This document shows positions 27,876-37,676 of a stretch of DNA of 64,000 nucleotides, piece by piece. The notes under the pieces were generated by a model. That model was not told the origin of the DNA. It saw only the letters and a program-made list of their open reading frames with translations, and searched no databases. The DNA comes from an uncultured Pelagibacteraceae bacterium (GTDB lineage: Bacteria; Pseudomonadota; Alphaproteobacteria; Pelagibacterales; Pelagibacteraceae). How positions within the stretch are numbered: position 1 is the first letter of the stretch; the number at the start of each line of letters is the position of its first letter. The position numbers and the translations under genes were made by a program. The stretch lies in NCBI GenBank assembly GCA_902569615.1, contig CACFUX010000001.1, forward strand, positions 16,319 through 80,318. Reading direction: 5' to 3'.

Positions 27876-29127
27876 CAGGTGTTACACTGATATAATCTGC
27901 CTGGTCTTTAGACATTTTCGTAAGTTTAGCACCTACTTTTTCTAAGTGTAATCTAGCAACTTTTTCATCTAGATGTTTTGGCAAAACGTAAACTTTTTTT
28001 TCATACTTATCAGAATTATTCCATAGCTCTATCTGAGCTGTCACCTGGTTAGTAAACGAAGCGCTCATTACAAAACTTGGATGTCCAGTAGCACATCCTA
28101 AGTTAACCAATCTTCCTTCGGCAAGTAATATTATTCTTTTATTGCTTGGTAATGTTATTTCATGAACTTGTGGCTTAATTTCATCCCATTTATAATTTTT
28201 CAAAGCCTCAACTTGAATTTCATTATCGAAATGTCCAATATTACAAAGTATAGCTCTATCTTTCATTTCTCTCATATGATCTGCTGTTACTATGTCTTTG
28301 TTTCCTGTGGCTGTAACAACTATATCTGCCTCTTTAATCATTTCATCCATAAGAACTACTTCATAACCTTCCATTGCAGCTTGTAGTGCACATATTGGAT
28401 CAGTTTCAGTAACCATTACTCTTGCTCCACTCTGCCTCAATGAAGCAGCGCTTCCTTTCCCAACATCACCAAATCCTGCAACGATTGCGACTTTCCCTGA
28501 CATCATTACATCAGTTGCTCTTTTTATTCCATCCACCAAACTTTCTCTGCAACCATACAAATTATCAAATTTAGATTTTGTAACCGAGTCATTTACATTA
28601 ATAGCTGGAACTAATAGTGTTCCTTGAGATTCCATCTTTTTAAGTGCAAGTACCCCTGTTGTTGTTTCTTCAGACAATCCTTTAATATCTTTTAGTAAAT
28701 CTTTATAATCTTTATGCATAAGCGCAGTTAAGTCACCACCGTCATCAAGAATCATATTTGGTTTCCAATCTTTCTTTCCTTCAATTGTTTGTTTAACACA
28801 CCACCAATATTCATCCTCAGTCTCACCTTTCCATGCAAAAACTGGAATGCCTACCTTTGCAATAGCTGCTGCTGCATGATCTTGAGTTGAAAAAATATTA
28901 CATGAAGACCATCTTACCTCAGCTCCTAGATCTACAAGTGTTTCAATAAGAACCGCTGTTTGAATTGTCATGTGAAGACATCCTAAAATCCTTGCTCCTT
29001 TAAGTGGATTTTTACCTTTATATTCTTTTCTTAATGCCATTAAACCTGGCATTTCAGTTTCAGCTAGTGAAATTTCTTTTCTGCCAAATTCTGCTAGGTT
29101 TATATCTTTTACTTTGTAATCTGTCAT
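27841..29127 (-). CDS. ahcY: Adenosylhomocysteinase
   Basis: [66 protein letters not shown]-terminus [11 protein letters not shown]. Confidence 0.97.
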   Translation of the reverse strand: MTDYKVKDINLAEFGRKEISLAETEMPGLMALRKEYKGKNPLKGARILGCLHMTIQTAVLIETLVDLGAEVRWSSCNIFSTQDHAAAAIAKVGIPVFAWKGETEDEYWWCVKQTIEGKKDWKPNMILDDGGDLTALMHKDYKDLLKDIKGLSEETTTGVLALKKMESQGTLLVPAINVNDSVTKSKFDNLYGCRESLVDGIKRATDVMMSGKVAIVAGFGDVGKGSAASLRQSGARVMVTETDPICALQAAMEGYEVVLMDEMIKEADIVVTATGNKDIVTADHMREMKDRAILCNIGHFDNEIQVEALKNYKWDEIKPQVHEITLPSNKRIILLAEGRLVNLGCATGHPSFVMSASFTNQVTAQIELWNNSDKYEKKVYVLPKHLDEKVARLHLEKVGAKLTKMSKDQADYISVTPDGPYKPDAYRY

Positions 29128-29172
29128 GAGATTGGCCTTATAGCGACTTTATAAAATTTTAGCAACTAGTAA

Positions 29173-30729
29173 TCATGTAGCTGTAGGAAAAATTATTTCA
29201 ATATTAGCACCTTTTTTTCCTATATTATTTGAAGCTAAAATTTGACCATTGTGTAATTCTACAAGATTTTTAACGATATTTAATCCTAGTCCAGAATGTT
29301 CTCCAAATATTTCGGGTCTATTGCTGTAGAATCTTTTAAAAATTTTACTAGTATCATTTTCTTTAAATCCTTCTCCTTCATCGACAACACTTAAAATAAT
29401 TTTTTTATCTTTTTTATTTTTTGAAAGTATAACTTTTATTGTTTGATTTTCTTTGCTAAATGAAATTGAATTATCCAATAAATTTGCAATTATTTGTTCA
29501 ATCCTGTTTTCAATACCATTAATTTTATAATCGATTGATCCATTTAAATCTAATTGAATTTTTATTCTACTTTTCGAGTTATGAATGCTATTAAAATCAT
29601 CAACTACAGATGTAGCTATAAGTTTTAAATCAATTTTTTTCATTTGTTCATTTGTTATTGCAACTTCATCTTTAAGCATTTGTGAATAATCGGTTATTAA
29701 CCTTTCAATTCTTGAAACATCATGAAGTAAAATTTTTACAAGTTTTTCTCTTTGAGTTTTATCTGTAGTTTCAGAAATAATTTCAGACGCACTTTTTAAA
29801 GATGCAAGAGGATTCCTTATTTCATGAACTAAATCAGTTGAAAAGTTTTCAGCTGCACTAATTCTTTTATTTAGTTCATTTGTCATTTCATCAATAGAAT
29901 TAGAAAGAATTCCAATTTCATCATCTCTATTTTTAACAACTTGAATATTTATAGTTTCTTTGTTTTTTTCTTTAATTGATCGTGTAAAATTTACCAAAGT
30001 TTTAATTGGTTTTAAAAAATATCTATTTAGAACTAGTGAAAAAATTAAAATTACTATTACAACAAGCAAAGCTGTTCTAAAAACAAATACTTTTCTTTCA
30101 TTAATTGCATTTCTAATATCATTGGCTTTTTCACTAATTACTAAGTAGCCGATATTTTTTTCTCCATCATTAACGCTTTTGACAGTAATTAATAAAAATT
30201 GCTCGTAACTTTCTTCTGTAAAAGAATAGGGTGTCCCAATATTAGATGATTTTGAATAATCTACAATAATTTCAGATAAAGTTTTTGATTGATTTTTTTT
30301 TTGTTTTTTAATTTCTTTTTTTTCTAAAATTTCATTTTCACCCTCAATATCCATTTCTATAATATTTAACCTTTGACTAAATGATCTTGGATCTAAATCA
30401 AGTGTATCAGTATCTCCAATCAGCTCAAAATCATTATTAAATATCATTACTCTATCTAAATTTTGAAAAAGAAATCTCGTTGAAAAAAGAAATTTTCTTA
30501 TATCATCTTTATTAAATTTTATTTTTAGTCTTTTGATGTGGTCAATAGTATTATTTATAATTTTAATATGGTTTGATGTTTTTTTATTTATTAAATTTGG
30601 TTGAATCCCCTTTAAGTATATTGCCGTTAGACTTCCAAAAATTATAAAAACTAAAAGATTTATAAACAAAAATTTTTTAAGTATTGGTATATTTTTTAGA
30701 AAATTGCTTAACATTAACTTACATTCCAA
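29173..30729 (-). CDS. Sensor histidine kinase (ChvG-like)
   Basis: HAMP and H-box DLVHEIRNPLASLKSASEII; N-box NLLDNSISFS; GEHSGLGLNIVKNLVE. Confidence 0.8.
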   Translation of the reverse strand: MECKLMLSNFLKNIPILKKFLFINLLVFIIFGSLTAIYLKGIQPNLINKKTSNHIKIINNTIDHIKRLKIKFNKDDIRKFLFSTRFLFQNLDRVMIFNNDFELIGDTDTLDLDPRSFSQRLNIIEMDIEGENEILEKKEIKKQKKNQSKTLSEIIVDYSKSSNIGTPYSFTEESYEQFLLITVKSVNDGEKNIGYLVISEKANDIRNAINERKVFVFRTALLVVIVILIFSLVLNRYFLKPIKTLVNFTRSIKEKNKETINIQVVKNRDDEIGILSNSIDEMTNELNKRISAAENFSTDLVHEIRNPLASLKSASEIISETTDKTQREKLVKILLHDVSRIERLITDYSQMLKDEVAITNEQMKKIDLKLIATSVVDDFNSIHNSKSRIKIQLDLNGSIDYKINGIENRIEQIIANLLDNSISFSKENQTIKVILSKNKKDKKIILSVVDEGEGFKENDTSKIFKRFYSNRPEIFGEHSGLGLNIVKNLVELHNGQILASNNIGKKGANIEIIFPTAT

Positions 30730-31415
30730 CGATAACCACTACCATATCTTGTCTCAATCGCAGAAAATTCACTATCAACTTTTTTAAATTTTTTTCTTAT
30801 TCTTTTTACATGACTATCTATGGTTCTATCTTCAATATCAGTATCTTCTCTATAGGCAATGTCCATCAATGTTGATCTCTCTTTAATTATACCTGGTCTT
30901 TTTGCTAGTTCTTGAACTATTAAAAATTCAGTAGTTGTAAGTTTATCTGGTAACTGCTTTCCGCTCCATTCACATTCTAGCTGAGATGGGTCTAATTTTA
31001 ATTTACCATGAGTTATAATATTCTTTGTATCTTCTATATTGCCTGGATTCTTTTTTCTTAATTGAAGCCTTATTCTTTCGATAAGTACTTTAATAGAAAA
31101 TCCACCTGACTTTTTTATAAAATCATCTGCTCCTAATTTAAGTCCAAGCAACTCATCAATTTCATCATCTTTGGATGTTAAAAAAATTACTGGCAAAGAA
31201 GTTTTTTTTCTTAATTTTTTTAAAAGTTCTTCTCCATCCATCTTTGGCATTTTTATATCAATAACAGCTAGGTCAGGAGGAGTTCTGGTAAGGCCTATTA
31301 AAGCGCTCTCACCATCTAAATAAGTTTGAACATTAAAACCTTCCTTTTCTAAAGCAATACTTAAACTTGTTAATATATTTCTATCATCATCAATTAATGC
31401 AATTGTTTCTCTCAT
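30714..31415 (-). CDS. OmpR-family response regulator (ChvI-like)
   Basis: IALIDDDRNILTSLSIALEKEGF; LAVIDIKMPKMDGEELL; winged helix with DRTIDSHVKRIRKKF, RYGSGYRWN. Confidence 0.85.
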   Translation of the reverse strand: MRETIALIDDDRNILTSLSIALEKEGFNVQTYLDGESALIGLTRTPPDLAVIDIKMPKMDGEELLKKLRKKTSLPVIFLTSKDDEIDELLGLKLGADDFIKKSGGFSIKVLIERIRLQLRKKNPGNIEDTKNIITHGKLKLDPSQLECEWSGKQLPDKLTTTEFLIVQELAKRPGIIKERSTLMDIAYREDTDIEDRTIDSHVKRIRKKFKKVDSEFSAIETRYGSGYRWNVS

Positions 31416-31464
31416 AATTAATTAGAAAATACTAAATTGTTCTAATTTGGGCAATATATCATGA

Positions 31465-34239
31465 TTAATGAAGATCTCCCCAATTTTCTCCTGAATTAAT
31501 ATCTACTAGTAAAGGTATCGAAAAAGAGTGTAGATCGCTATCTTTAACACTAATCATTTCTTCCTGAATAATATTTGAATATTTTTTTATATGGTCTTTG
31601 TTTACTTCAAAAATTAATTCATCATGAATTTGCAACAATATTTTACAATTTAAATCATTAATTTCACCTAATTTTTTACTTACTCTTATCATTGCCATTC
31701 TCATTATTTCCGAAGCTGACCCTTGTATTGGTGCATTAATTGCGGCCCTTTCCTGAAAATTTCTAATATTAAAATTTTTATCATTTATTCCAGTTATATG
31801 AGTTCTTCTACCAAATATGTTGCTGACGTATCCACTTTTTCTACAAAATTTAATTGTATCTTCCATGTAAGATTTTATTTCTGGGAATTTTAAAAAATAA
31901 GAATTTAAAAATTCTTCAGCCTCATTGTTTGAAACTCCAATCTGTTTTGCCAAACCATATTGAGAAATACCGTATATTATTCCAAAATTTATAGCTTTAG
32001 CTTTTCTTCTCATGTCTGAATTAACTTGTTTTATATTAGTATTAAAAACTTGGCTTGCTGTTAGTGAATGAATGTCTTCTTTGTTTTTAAATGCTTTTTT
32101 TAACTCTTTTACATCAGCCAAGTCTGCTAAAATTCTCATTTCAATCTGGTTGTAATCAGCTGAAATGAGTTTATTATTTTTTTCAGCAATAAAAGCTCTT
32201 CTAATTTCTTTTCCATCATCTGATTTAATTGGGATATTTTGTAAATTTGGATCGCTTGAAGCTAGTCTTCCAGTGGTTGTTGCTGCTAATAAAAATGAGG
32301 TGTGAACTCTTTTAGTTACTGGATTGATATGTTCTTGCAGAGAATCTGAATAAGTATTTTTGAGCTTGGTTACTTGTCTCCAGTCTAAAACAAGTTTTGG
32401 CAATTTGTGTCCTTTAAAAGCAAGATCTTCTAAAACTTGTGCACTTGTAGCAAAACTACCTTTTTTTGTTTTTTTTAACGATGAAATTTTCATTTCATTA
32501 TACATTACTTCACCCAATTGTTTTGTAGATCCAATTTTAAATTCTTTTTTTGTAATTTTATAAATTTCTTTTTCTAATTGATATGTTTTTTTTTCAAATT
32601 TATTTGAAAGAAGTTGAAGAAATTTTTGATCTACTTTAACACCATAAATTTCCATCAAGGCTAAGATTTCAATAAGTGGCTTTTCAAAAATTTCATAAAT
32701 ATTTAATAATTTTTCTAATTTTAAGTTTTTAGCAAAAATTTTGTATAACCTATAAGTTATATCAGAATCTTCAGCAGCATAGTTTTTTGCTAAATTGATT
32801 TCTACCTCACCAAAATTTATTTGCTTTTTCCCTGTTCCAACAACATCTTTGAAAGATATTGTTTTATGATCTAAATGAATTTCTGATAAAGTATCCATAT
32901 TATGTCTATTTTTTCCCGCATCCAAAACATAAGACATCAACATTGTATCTTCCATCGAAGTCATTTTTATGCCTCTATGATATAATATAATGTAATCAAA
33001 TTTAATATTTTGTCCTATCTTCTTAATACTTTTGTCCTCTAATATTGGTTTAATTTTTTTTATTACTTTTGTTTCATCAATATTCTTAGCTTTTGTATGA
33101 CCAACTGGAATATAGCAAGCTCTGCCAATTTTCGTTGAAAAAGAAATTCCTATTAGTTTTGCTTGGTGAGGGTCTAGAGAACTAGTTTCTGTATCAACTG
33201 CTATCTCTCCGTTTTCTTCGGCTTCATTTAACCATTTATTTATATCTTCTACATTTTGTATTAATTCATAGTTTTTATTAGAAATTTTTTGGATTTTATT
33301 TTGATTATTAATAGATTTTTCTTTATTTGAAAATTCTATATCTCCATATGTTGAAATAACCGAACTTAACAATCTATTAAACTCCATTTCTCTAAGAAAT
33401 TCATATAATTTTTTTTTATCTATTTCTTTTAATTCAAACTCTGAAATTTTATCTTTGACTGGCACATCTTTCTTAAGAGTAACCAATTTTTTGCTTATAA
33501 TTGCTTTATCTTGATTTTGGATCAAGGTCTCTCTTCTTTTATTTTGTTTAATTTTGTTTGTATTTTTTAAAAGATTTTCTAGATTGCCATATTGATTTAT
33601 AAGTTCAGCAGCTGTTTTTACTCCTATACCTGGAACCCCAGGAACATTATCGCTACTATCTCCAGCAAGAGATTGTACGTCAATCACCTTATCTGGACTA
33701 ACACCAAATTTATTATTTACATCATCATTTGAAATAAATTTATTTTTCATTGGATCATAAATACGGATATTTTTTTTGTAAAGTTGCATAAGATCCTTAT
33801 CTGACGAGACTATTGTAACCTTGGCTCCAGCCTTTAAAATTTGTTCAGAGTAGGTTGCAATTAGATCATCCGCTTCATAATTTATTAATTCAACTGAAGG
33901 TAAATTAAATGCTTTTACTGATTTTCTAATAAAATCAAACTGGGGTATTAAATCATCTGGTGCGTCAGATCTGTTGCCTTTATAATCTCTATAAATCTCA
34001 TTTCTAAAATTTTTTCTTGCAGAATCAAAAATTACTGCAAAATGAGTTGGTTTATCTTTGTTTTCATTTGATTTAGAATCTTCTAACAATTTAAATAGCA
34101 TGTTGCAAAAACCACTAACAGCGCCGGTAGGTAGTCCATCAGATTTTCTTGTTAAAGGAGGAAGAGCATAATAAGCTCTAAAGATATATCCAGAACCATC
34201 GATAAGATAAAAGTGATCTGAATTTTTTATTTTATTCAT
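31465..34239 (-). CDS. polA: DNA polymerase I
   Basis: 924 aa; 5' nuclease, 3'-5' exonuclease (VDTETSSLDPHQAKLIGISF) and polymerase motifs (SADYNQIEMRILADLA, RRKAKAINFGIIYGIS, LLQIHDELIFEV). Confidence 0.96.
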   Translation of the reverse strand: MNKIKNSDHFYLIDGSGYIFRAYYALPPLTRKSDGLPTGAVSGFCNMLFKLLEDSKSNENKDKPTHFAVIFDSARKNFRNEIYRDYKGNRSDAPDDLIPQFDFIRKSVKAFNLPSVELINYEADDLIATYSEQILKAGAKVTIVSSDKDLMQLYKKNIRIYDPMKNKFISNDDVNNKFGVSPDKVIDVQSLAGDSSDNVPGVPGIGVKTAAELINQYGNLENLLKNTNKIKQNKRRETLIQNQDKAIISKKLVTLKKDVPVKDKISEFELKEIDKKKLYEFLREMEFNRLLSSVISTYGDIEFSNKEKSINNQNKIQKISNKNYELIQNVEDINKWLNEAEENGEIAVDTETSSLDPHQAKLIGISFSTKIGRACYIPVGHTKAKNIDETKVIKKIKPILEDKSIKKIGQNIKFDYIILYHRGIKMTSMEDTMLMSYVLDAGKNRHNMDTLSEIHLDHKTISFKDVVGTGKKQINFGEVEINLAKNYAAEDSDITYRLYKIFAKNLKLEKLLNIYEIFEKPLIEILALMEIYGVKVDQKFLQLLSNKFEKKTYQLEKEIYKITKKEFKIGSTKQLGEVMYNEMKISSLKKTKKGSFATSAQVLEDLAFKGHKLPKLVLDWRQVTKLKNTYSDSLQEHINPVTKRVHTSFLLAATTTGRLASSDPNLQNIPIKSDDGKEIRRAFIAEKNNKLISADYNQIEMRILADLADVKELKKAFKNKEDIHSLTASQVFNTNIKQVNSDMRRKAKAINFGIIYGISQYGLAKQIGVSNNEAEEFLNSYFLKFPEIKSYMEDTIKFCRKSGYVSNIFGRRTHITGINDKNFNIRNFQERAAINAPIQGSASEIMRMAMIRVSKKLGEINDLNCKILLQIHDELIFEVNKDHIKKYSNIIQEEMISVKDSDLHSFSIPLLVDINSGENWGDLH

Positions 34240-34289
34240 AAAATAATGTTATATTAATTTATGGTTATGTTATAAATGTATAATGAATA

Positions 34290-35219
34290 ATGAACAAAAA
34301 AAATGTTTTATATGTAAAGAATTTAAATAAAATTTATTCAAAAAATAGTTCAAAATCTATAAAGGCAATTAATAATTTAAACTTAGAAGTGAATGAGGGA
34401 GAAATATTCGGATTACTTGGACCAAATGGTGCTGGTAAAAGTACCTTTATAAATATTTTGGCAGGCACAACTATTAAGACCTCTGGCGAGATAAATGTCT
34501 GGGGCTTTGATATAGACAAAAATCCTAGACAAGTTAGAGCATCGATTGGCATAGTTCCTCAGGAAGTAAATATAGATCCATTTTTTACACCAAGAAATAT
34601 TTTAGAATTACAGGCTGGAATGTATGGAATCAAAAAAAAAGATAGAATTACAGACACCATTTTGAAACTTGTATCTTTAGAAAAGCAAGCTAAAAGCTAT
34701 ACTAGGTCTTTGTCAGGTGGAATGAAAAGACGTTTACTGGTAGCCAAAGCACTAGTACACAAACCACCAATAATTATTTTAGATGAACCAACTGCTGGGG
34801 TTGATGTTGAATTAAGAAGTAATCTTTGGGACAATGTAAAACTACTAAATAAACAGGGTGTAACAATAATACTTACTACTCACTATTTAAATGAAGCTGA
34901 ACAAATGTGTGACCGGATTGGAATTTTAAATAAAGGTGATTTAGTTGCCCTAGATACAACAAAAAATTTATTAAACAGAATTCAGACAAAAATTGTAAAA
35001 TTTAAAGTAAATACAAAAGTTAATATTAATAATAATTCCTTAAAATCTACAAACATTTTATCTAATGAAGTTAATGAGCTTGTTTTGTCATATGAAAAAA
35101 GTTCTATTGGTATTGATGAAATAATAAAATTTATAAACGAACAAAATGTTAAAATATCAGATATTTCTACAGATGATGGTGATTTGGAAGATGTATTTAT
35201 AAGATTAACAAAAAACTAG
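34290..35219 (+). CDS. ABC transporter ATP-binding protein (ABC-2 exporter type)
   Basis: GLLGPNGAGKSTFINILAG; SGGMKRRLLVAKALVHKPPIIILDEPTAGVD. No permease adjacent. Confidence 0.9.
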   Translation: MNKKNVLYVKNLNKIYSKNSSKSIKAINNLNLEVNEGEIFGLLGPNGAGKSTFINILAGTTIKTSGEINVWGFDIDKNPRQVRASIGIVPQEVNIDPFFTPRNILELQAGMYGIKKKDRITDTILKLVSLEKQAKSYTRSLSGGMKRRLLVAKALVHKPPIIILDEPTAGVDVELRSNLWDNVKLLNKQGVTIILTTHYLNEAEQMCDRIGILNKGDLVALDTTKNLLNRIQTKIVKFKVNTKVNINNNSLKSTNILSNEVNELVLSYEKSSIGIDEIIKFINEQNVKISDISTDDGDLEDVFIRLTKN

Positions 35220-35251
35220 ATAATTTAACTTAACAGTAGTAGAATGATTTT

Positions 35252-35800
35252 ATGGAAGTAGTTAAATCTCAAAATTCTAAAATATTGAAATATATTTTAA
35301 TAATATTTGCAGGTTCACTTCTCTTAACTATATCTGCGAAAATAAAAATACCTTTTTATCCAGTTCCAATGACGATGCAAACTTTCGTTGTACTTTTTTT
35401 GGGAATGTCATTTGGATATAAAATTGGCTTAGCAACAGTGAGTTTATATTTGCTAGAAGGACTTTTAGGAATGCCAGTTTTTTCTAATTCACCAGAAAAA
35501 GGAGTAGGAATTATTTATTTTACTGGTCCAACTATGGGATATTTAATTGGTTTTTTATTTGCGACTTCTCTAGCAGGTTATTTTAATTTTAATGGAAATA
35601 TTATAATTAATTTTTTTAAATTATTAGTATCTGTCTCTATAATTTATTTTATGGGTATTCTGTGGTTAGGAAGTTTAATCGGTTGGGATAAACCAATAAT
35701 TCAGTTGGGAGCAACACCTTTTTTACTAGCGGAATTACTAAAAATTTCTATTTTAGCTTTATTGGCTAAAAAAATTATAAAGTTAAAAAAATTTATTTAG
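35252..35800 (+). CDS. bioY: Biotin transporter BioY
   Basis: LTISAKIKIPFYPVPMTMQTFVVLFLGMSFG; LYLLEGLLGMPVFSN; GPTMGYLIGFLFA. Confidence 0.9.
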   Translation: MEVVKSQNSKILKYILIIFAGSLLLTISAKIKIPFYPVPMTMQTFVVLFLGMSFGYKIGLATVSLYLLEGLLGMPVFSNSPEKGVGIIYFTGPTMGYLIGFLFATSLAGYFNFNGNIIINFFKLLVSVSIIYFMGILWLGSLIGWDKPIIQLGATPFLLAELLKISILALLAKKIIKLKKFI

Positions 35801-36353
35801 GTGATCTTTTAGAAAGAATTCTTTGTAGAGTTCTTCTATGCATTTTAAGTCTTCTTGCAGTTTCTGAAACATTCCTGTTACATAGCTCAAATACACGATG
35901 TATATGTTCCCATTTTACTCTATCAGCTGACATTGGATTTTCTGGTGGAGCAGCTTTTTTGTTTGGATCAGCTAATAGTGCTCTTTCAACATCATCTGCA
36001 TCAGCTGGTTTTGCCAAGTAATCTATGGCTCCTTCTTTAATTGCCGCAACGGCTGTAGGAATATTTCCATATCCTGTCAACATTACTACCCTGCTTTTTG
36101 AGTTTGTGCTTTGAATTTGTTTTACAACCTCAAGTCCATTCCCATCGCCCAATCTTAAATCAACAACTGCAAATGCTGGTTTTTTATTTTGAACACTTTC
36201 TAAGCCTTTTTTTACACCCTCTGCTTGAGAAACTTCAAAACCTTTTTTCTCCATGGCTCTTGCCAATCTTTCCCTGAATGGATTGTCATCATCAACTATT
36301 AGTAGTGATTTATCCTCAAATTCATTGATATTTTTAACATTCTGAGTTCTCAT
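35793..36353 (-). CDS. regA: ActR/RegA/PrrA-family response regulator
   Basis: LLIVDDDNPFRERLARAMEKKGF; VVDLRLGDGNGLEVV; MLTGYGNIPTAVAAIKEGAIDYLAKPADADD; Fis-type HTH NVSETARRLKMHRRTLQRILSKRSP. Confidence 0.9.
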   Translation of the reverse strand: MRTQNVKNINEFEDKSLLIVDDDNPFRERLARAMEKKGFEVSQAEGVKKGLESVQNKKPAFAVVDLRLGDGNGLEVVKQIQSTNSKSRVVMLTGYGNIPTAVAAIKEGAIDYLAKPADADDVERALLADPNKKAAPPENPMSADRVKWEHIHRVFELCNRNVSETARRLKMHRRTLQRILSKRSPK

Positions 36354-36444
36354 TATAGGCTTTATATGGAAACTATTTTTATAATTTCAATAGCATTATT
36401 TACTTTACATTGCCGATCATATCCCATAAATGCTGAATTTATAA

Positions 36445-36474
36445 GATTGCATAGCTAATATGCATCTTTTTTTT
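36445..36474 (+). terminator. Terminator-like hairpin plus T8 in the leader of the decarboxylase gene
   Basis: GATTGCAT-AGCTAAT-ATGCATC (5 bp plus 2 bp across one bulged T) followed by TTTTTTTT, about 24 nt before the downstream start codon. Confidence 0.4.
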
Positions 36475-36497
36475 GTTAAATTTTTTTTAGGGGATAT

Positions 36498-37676
36498 ATG
36501 CAAAAATTTAAAACAGTTGAAGAATTGGTTAATCAACTGAAACCGAACGAACCAGTATATTGTATTAGAAAGAAATCTATACAATTGGCATCAAAATTTT
36601 TTAAAAATAAATTTCCAGGAAAAGTTCTTTACGCAGTAAAAACAAATCCTAATCCAACAGTATTAAAAACAATAGTTGAAAGTGGAATTGATAACTTTGA
36701 TGTCGCATCAATTAATGAAATTAAGAATATTAAAAATTTAGATAAATCAGTTAAATGTTCTTACATGCATACCATTAAAAGCAGAGAAAGTATCAAAGAA
36801 GCATACTTTAATTATGGAGTTAGGACTTTTTCACTAGATTCAAAAGACGAGTTGATTAAGATTATAGAAAGTACAAACCACGCCAAAGATCTTGAATTAT
36901 TTGTAAGAGTTGCAGTTTCAAACGAACATGCTGAAATAGATTTATCTAAAAAATTTGGAGCTTTACCTTCTGAGGCAGTTGGACTGCTGAGATTAACGAA
37001 GCAATATGCTAAAAAAATCGGATTAAGTTTTCATGTAGGATCACAGTGTATGCATCCTATATCTTATTCGAAAGGAATTGAAGAAATTGGCAATATAATA
37101 AAAAAGACAAAAATAATGCCAAATTTTATAAATGTTGGAGGTGGATTTCCTACAATTTATCCAGATTTAGTTCCTCAGTCTATTGATCTTTATTTTGAAG
37201 AAATTAAAAATGCACTCGCAAATTTAAAACTAGAAAAACTACCAGAAATAATCTGTGAACCAGGAAGAGCAATAGTTGCTGAAAGTGGATCAACAATAGT
37301 TAAAGTGAACTTAAGAAAAAAACAAAAACTTTATATAAATGATGGAACTTATGGAACATTATTTGATGCAGGTTTTCCAAATATTGTTTATCCATCTAAA
37401 TTAATCACAAATGGAAGAATTATTTCAAAAAAACTAACATCTTTTGATTTTTATGGTCCAACTTGTGACAGTATGGATTATATGAAAGGCCCATTTATTC
37501 TACCAAATAATATTAAAGAAAATGATTATATAGAGCTTGGTCAGCTTGGTGCATATGGTTTAACTTTTAGAACAAATTTTAACGGCCTTTATTCAAATGA
37601 AATATTTGAAGTCGAAGATAGTCCAATAATGACTATGTATAACAAAGAAATTGAAAAAAAATTTCTTGTTGCTTAA
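36498..37676 (+). CDS. Ornithine/lysine (type III PLP) decarboxylase
   Basis: VLYAVKTNPNPTVLKTIVESGIDNFDVASINEI; EPGRAIVAESG; GPTCDSMDYMKG. Confidence 0.88.
   Translation: MQKFKTVEELVNQLKPNEPVYCIRKKSIQLASKFFKNKFPGKVLYAVKTNPNPTVLKTIVESGIDNFDVASINEIKNIKNLDKSVKCSYMHTIKSRESIKEAYFNYGVRTFSLDSKDELIKIIESTNHAKDLELFVRVAVSNEHAEIDLSKKFGALPSEAVGLLRLTKQYAKKIGLSFHVGSQCMHPISYSKGIEEIGNIIKKTKIMPNFINVGGGFPTIYPDLVPQSIDLYFEEIKNALANLKLEKLPEIICEPGRAIVAESGSTIVKVNLRKKQKLYINDGTYGTLFDAGFPNIVYPSKLITNGRIISKKLTSFDFYGPTCDSMDYMKGPFILPNNIKENDYIELGQLGAYGLTFRTNFNGLYSNEIFEVEDSPIMTMYNKEIEKKFLVA

Noticed and set aside
29128-29172. Possible SAH or SAM riboswitch in the short leader of ahcY
   Set aside because: The 45-nt leader does not show a conserved SAH, SAM-II or SAM-V core that I can recognise, and the gene may be read through from the upstream kinase.
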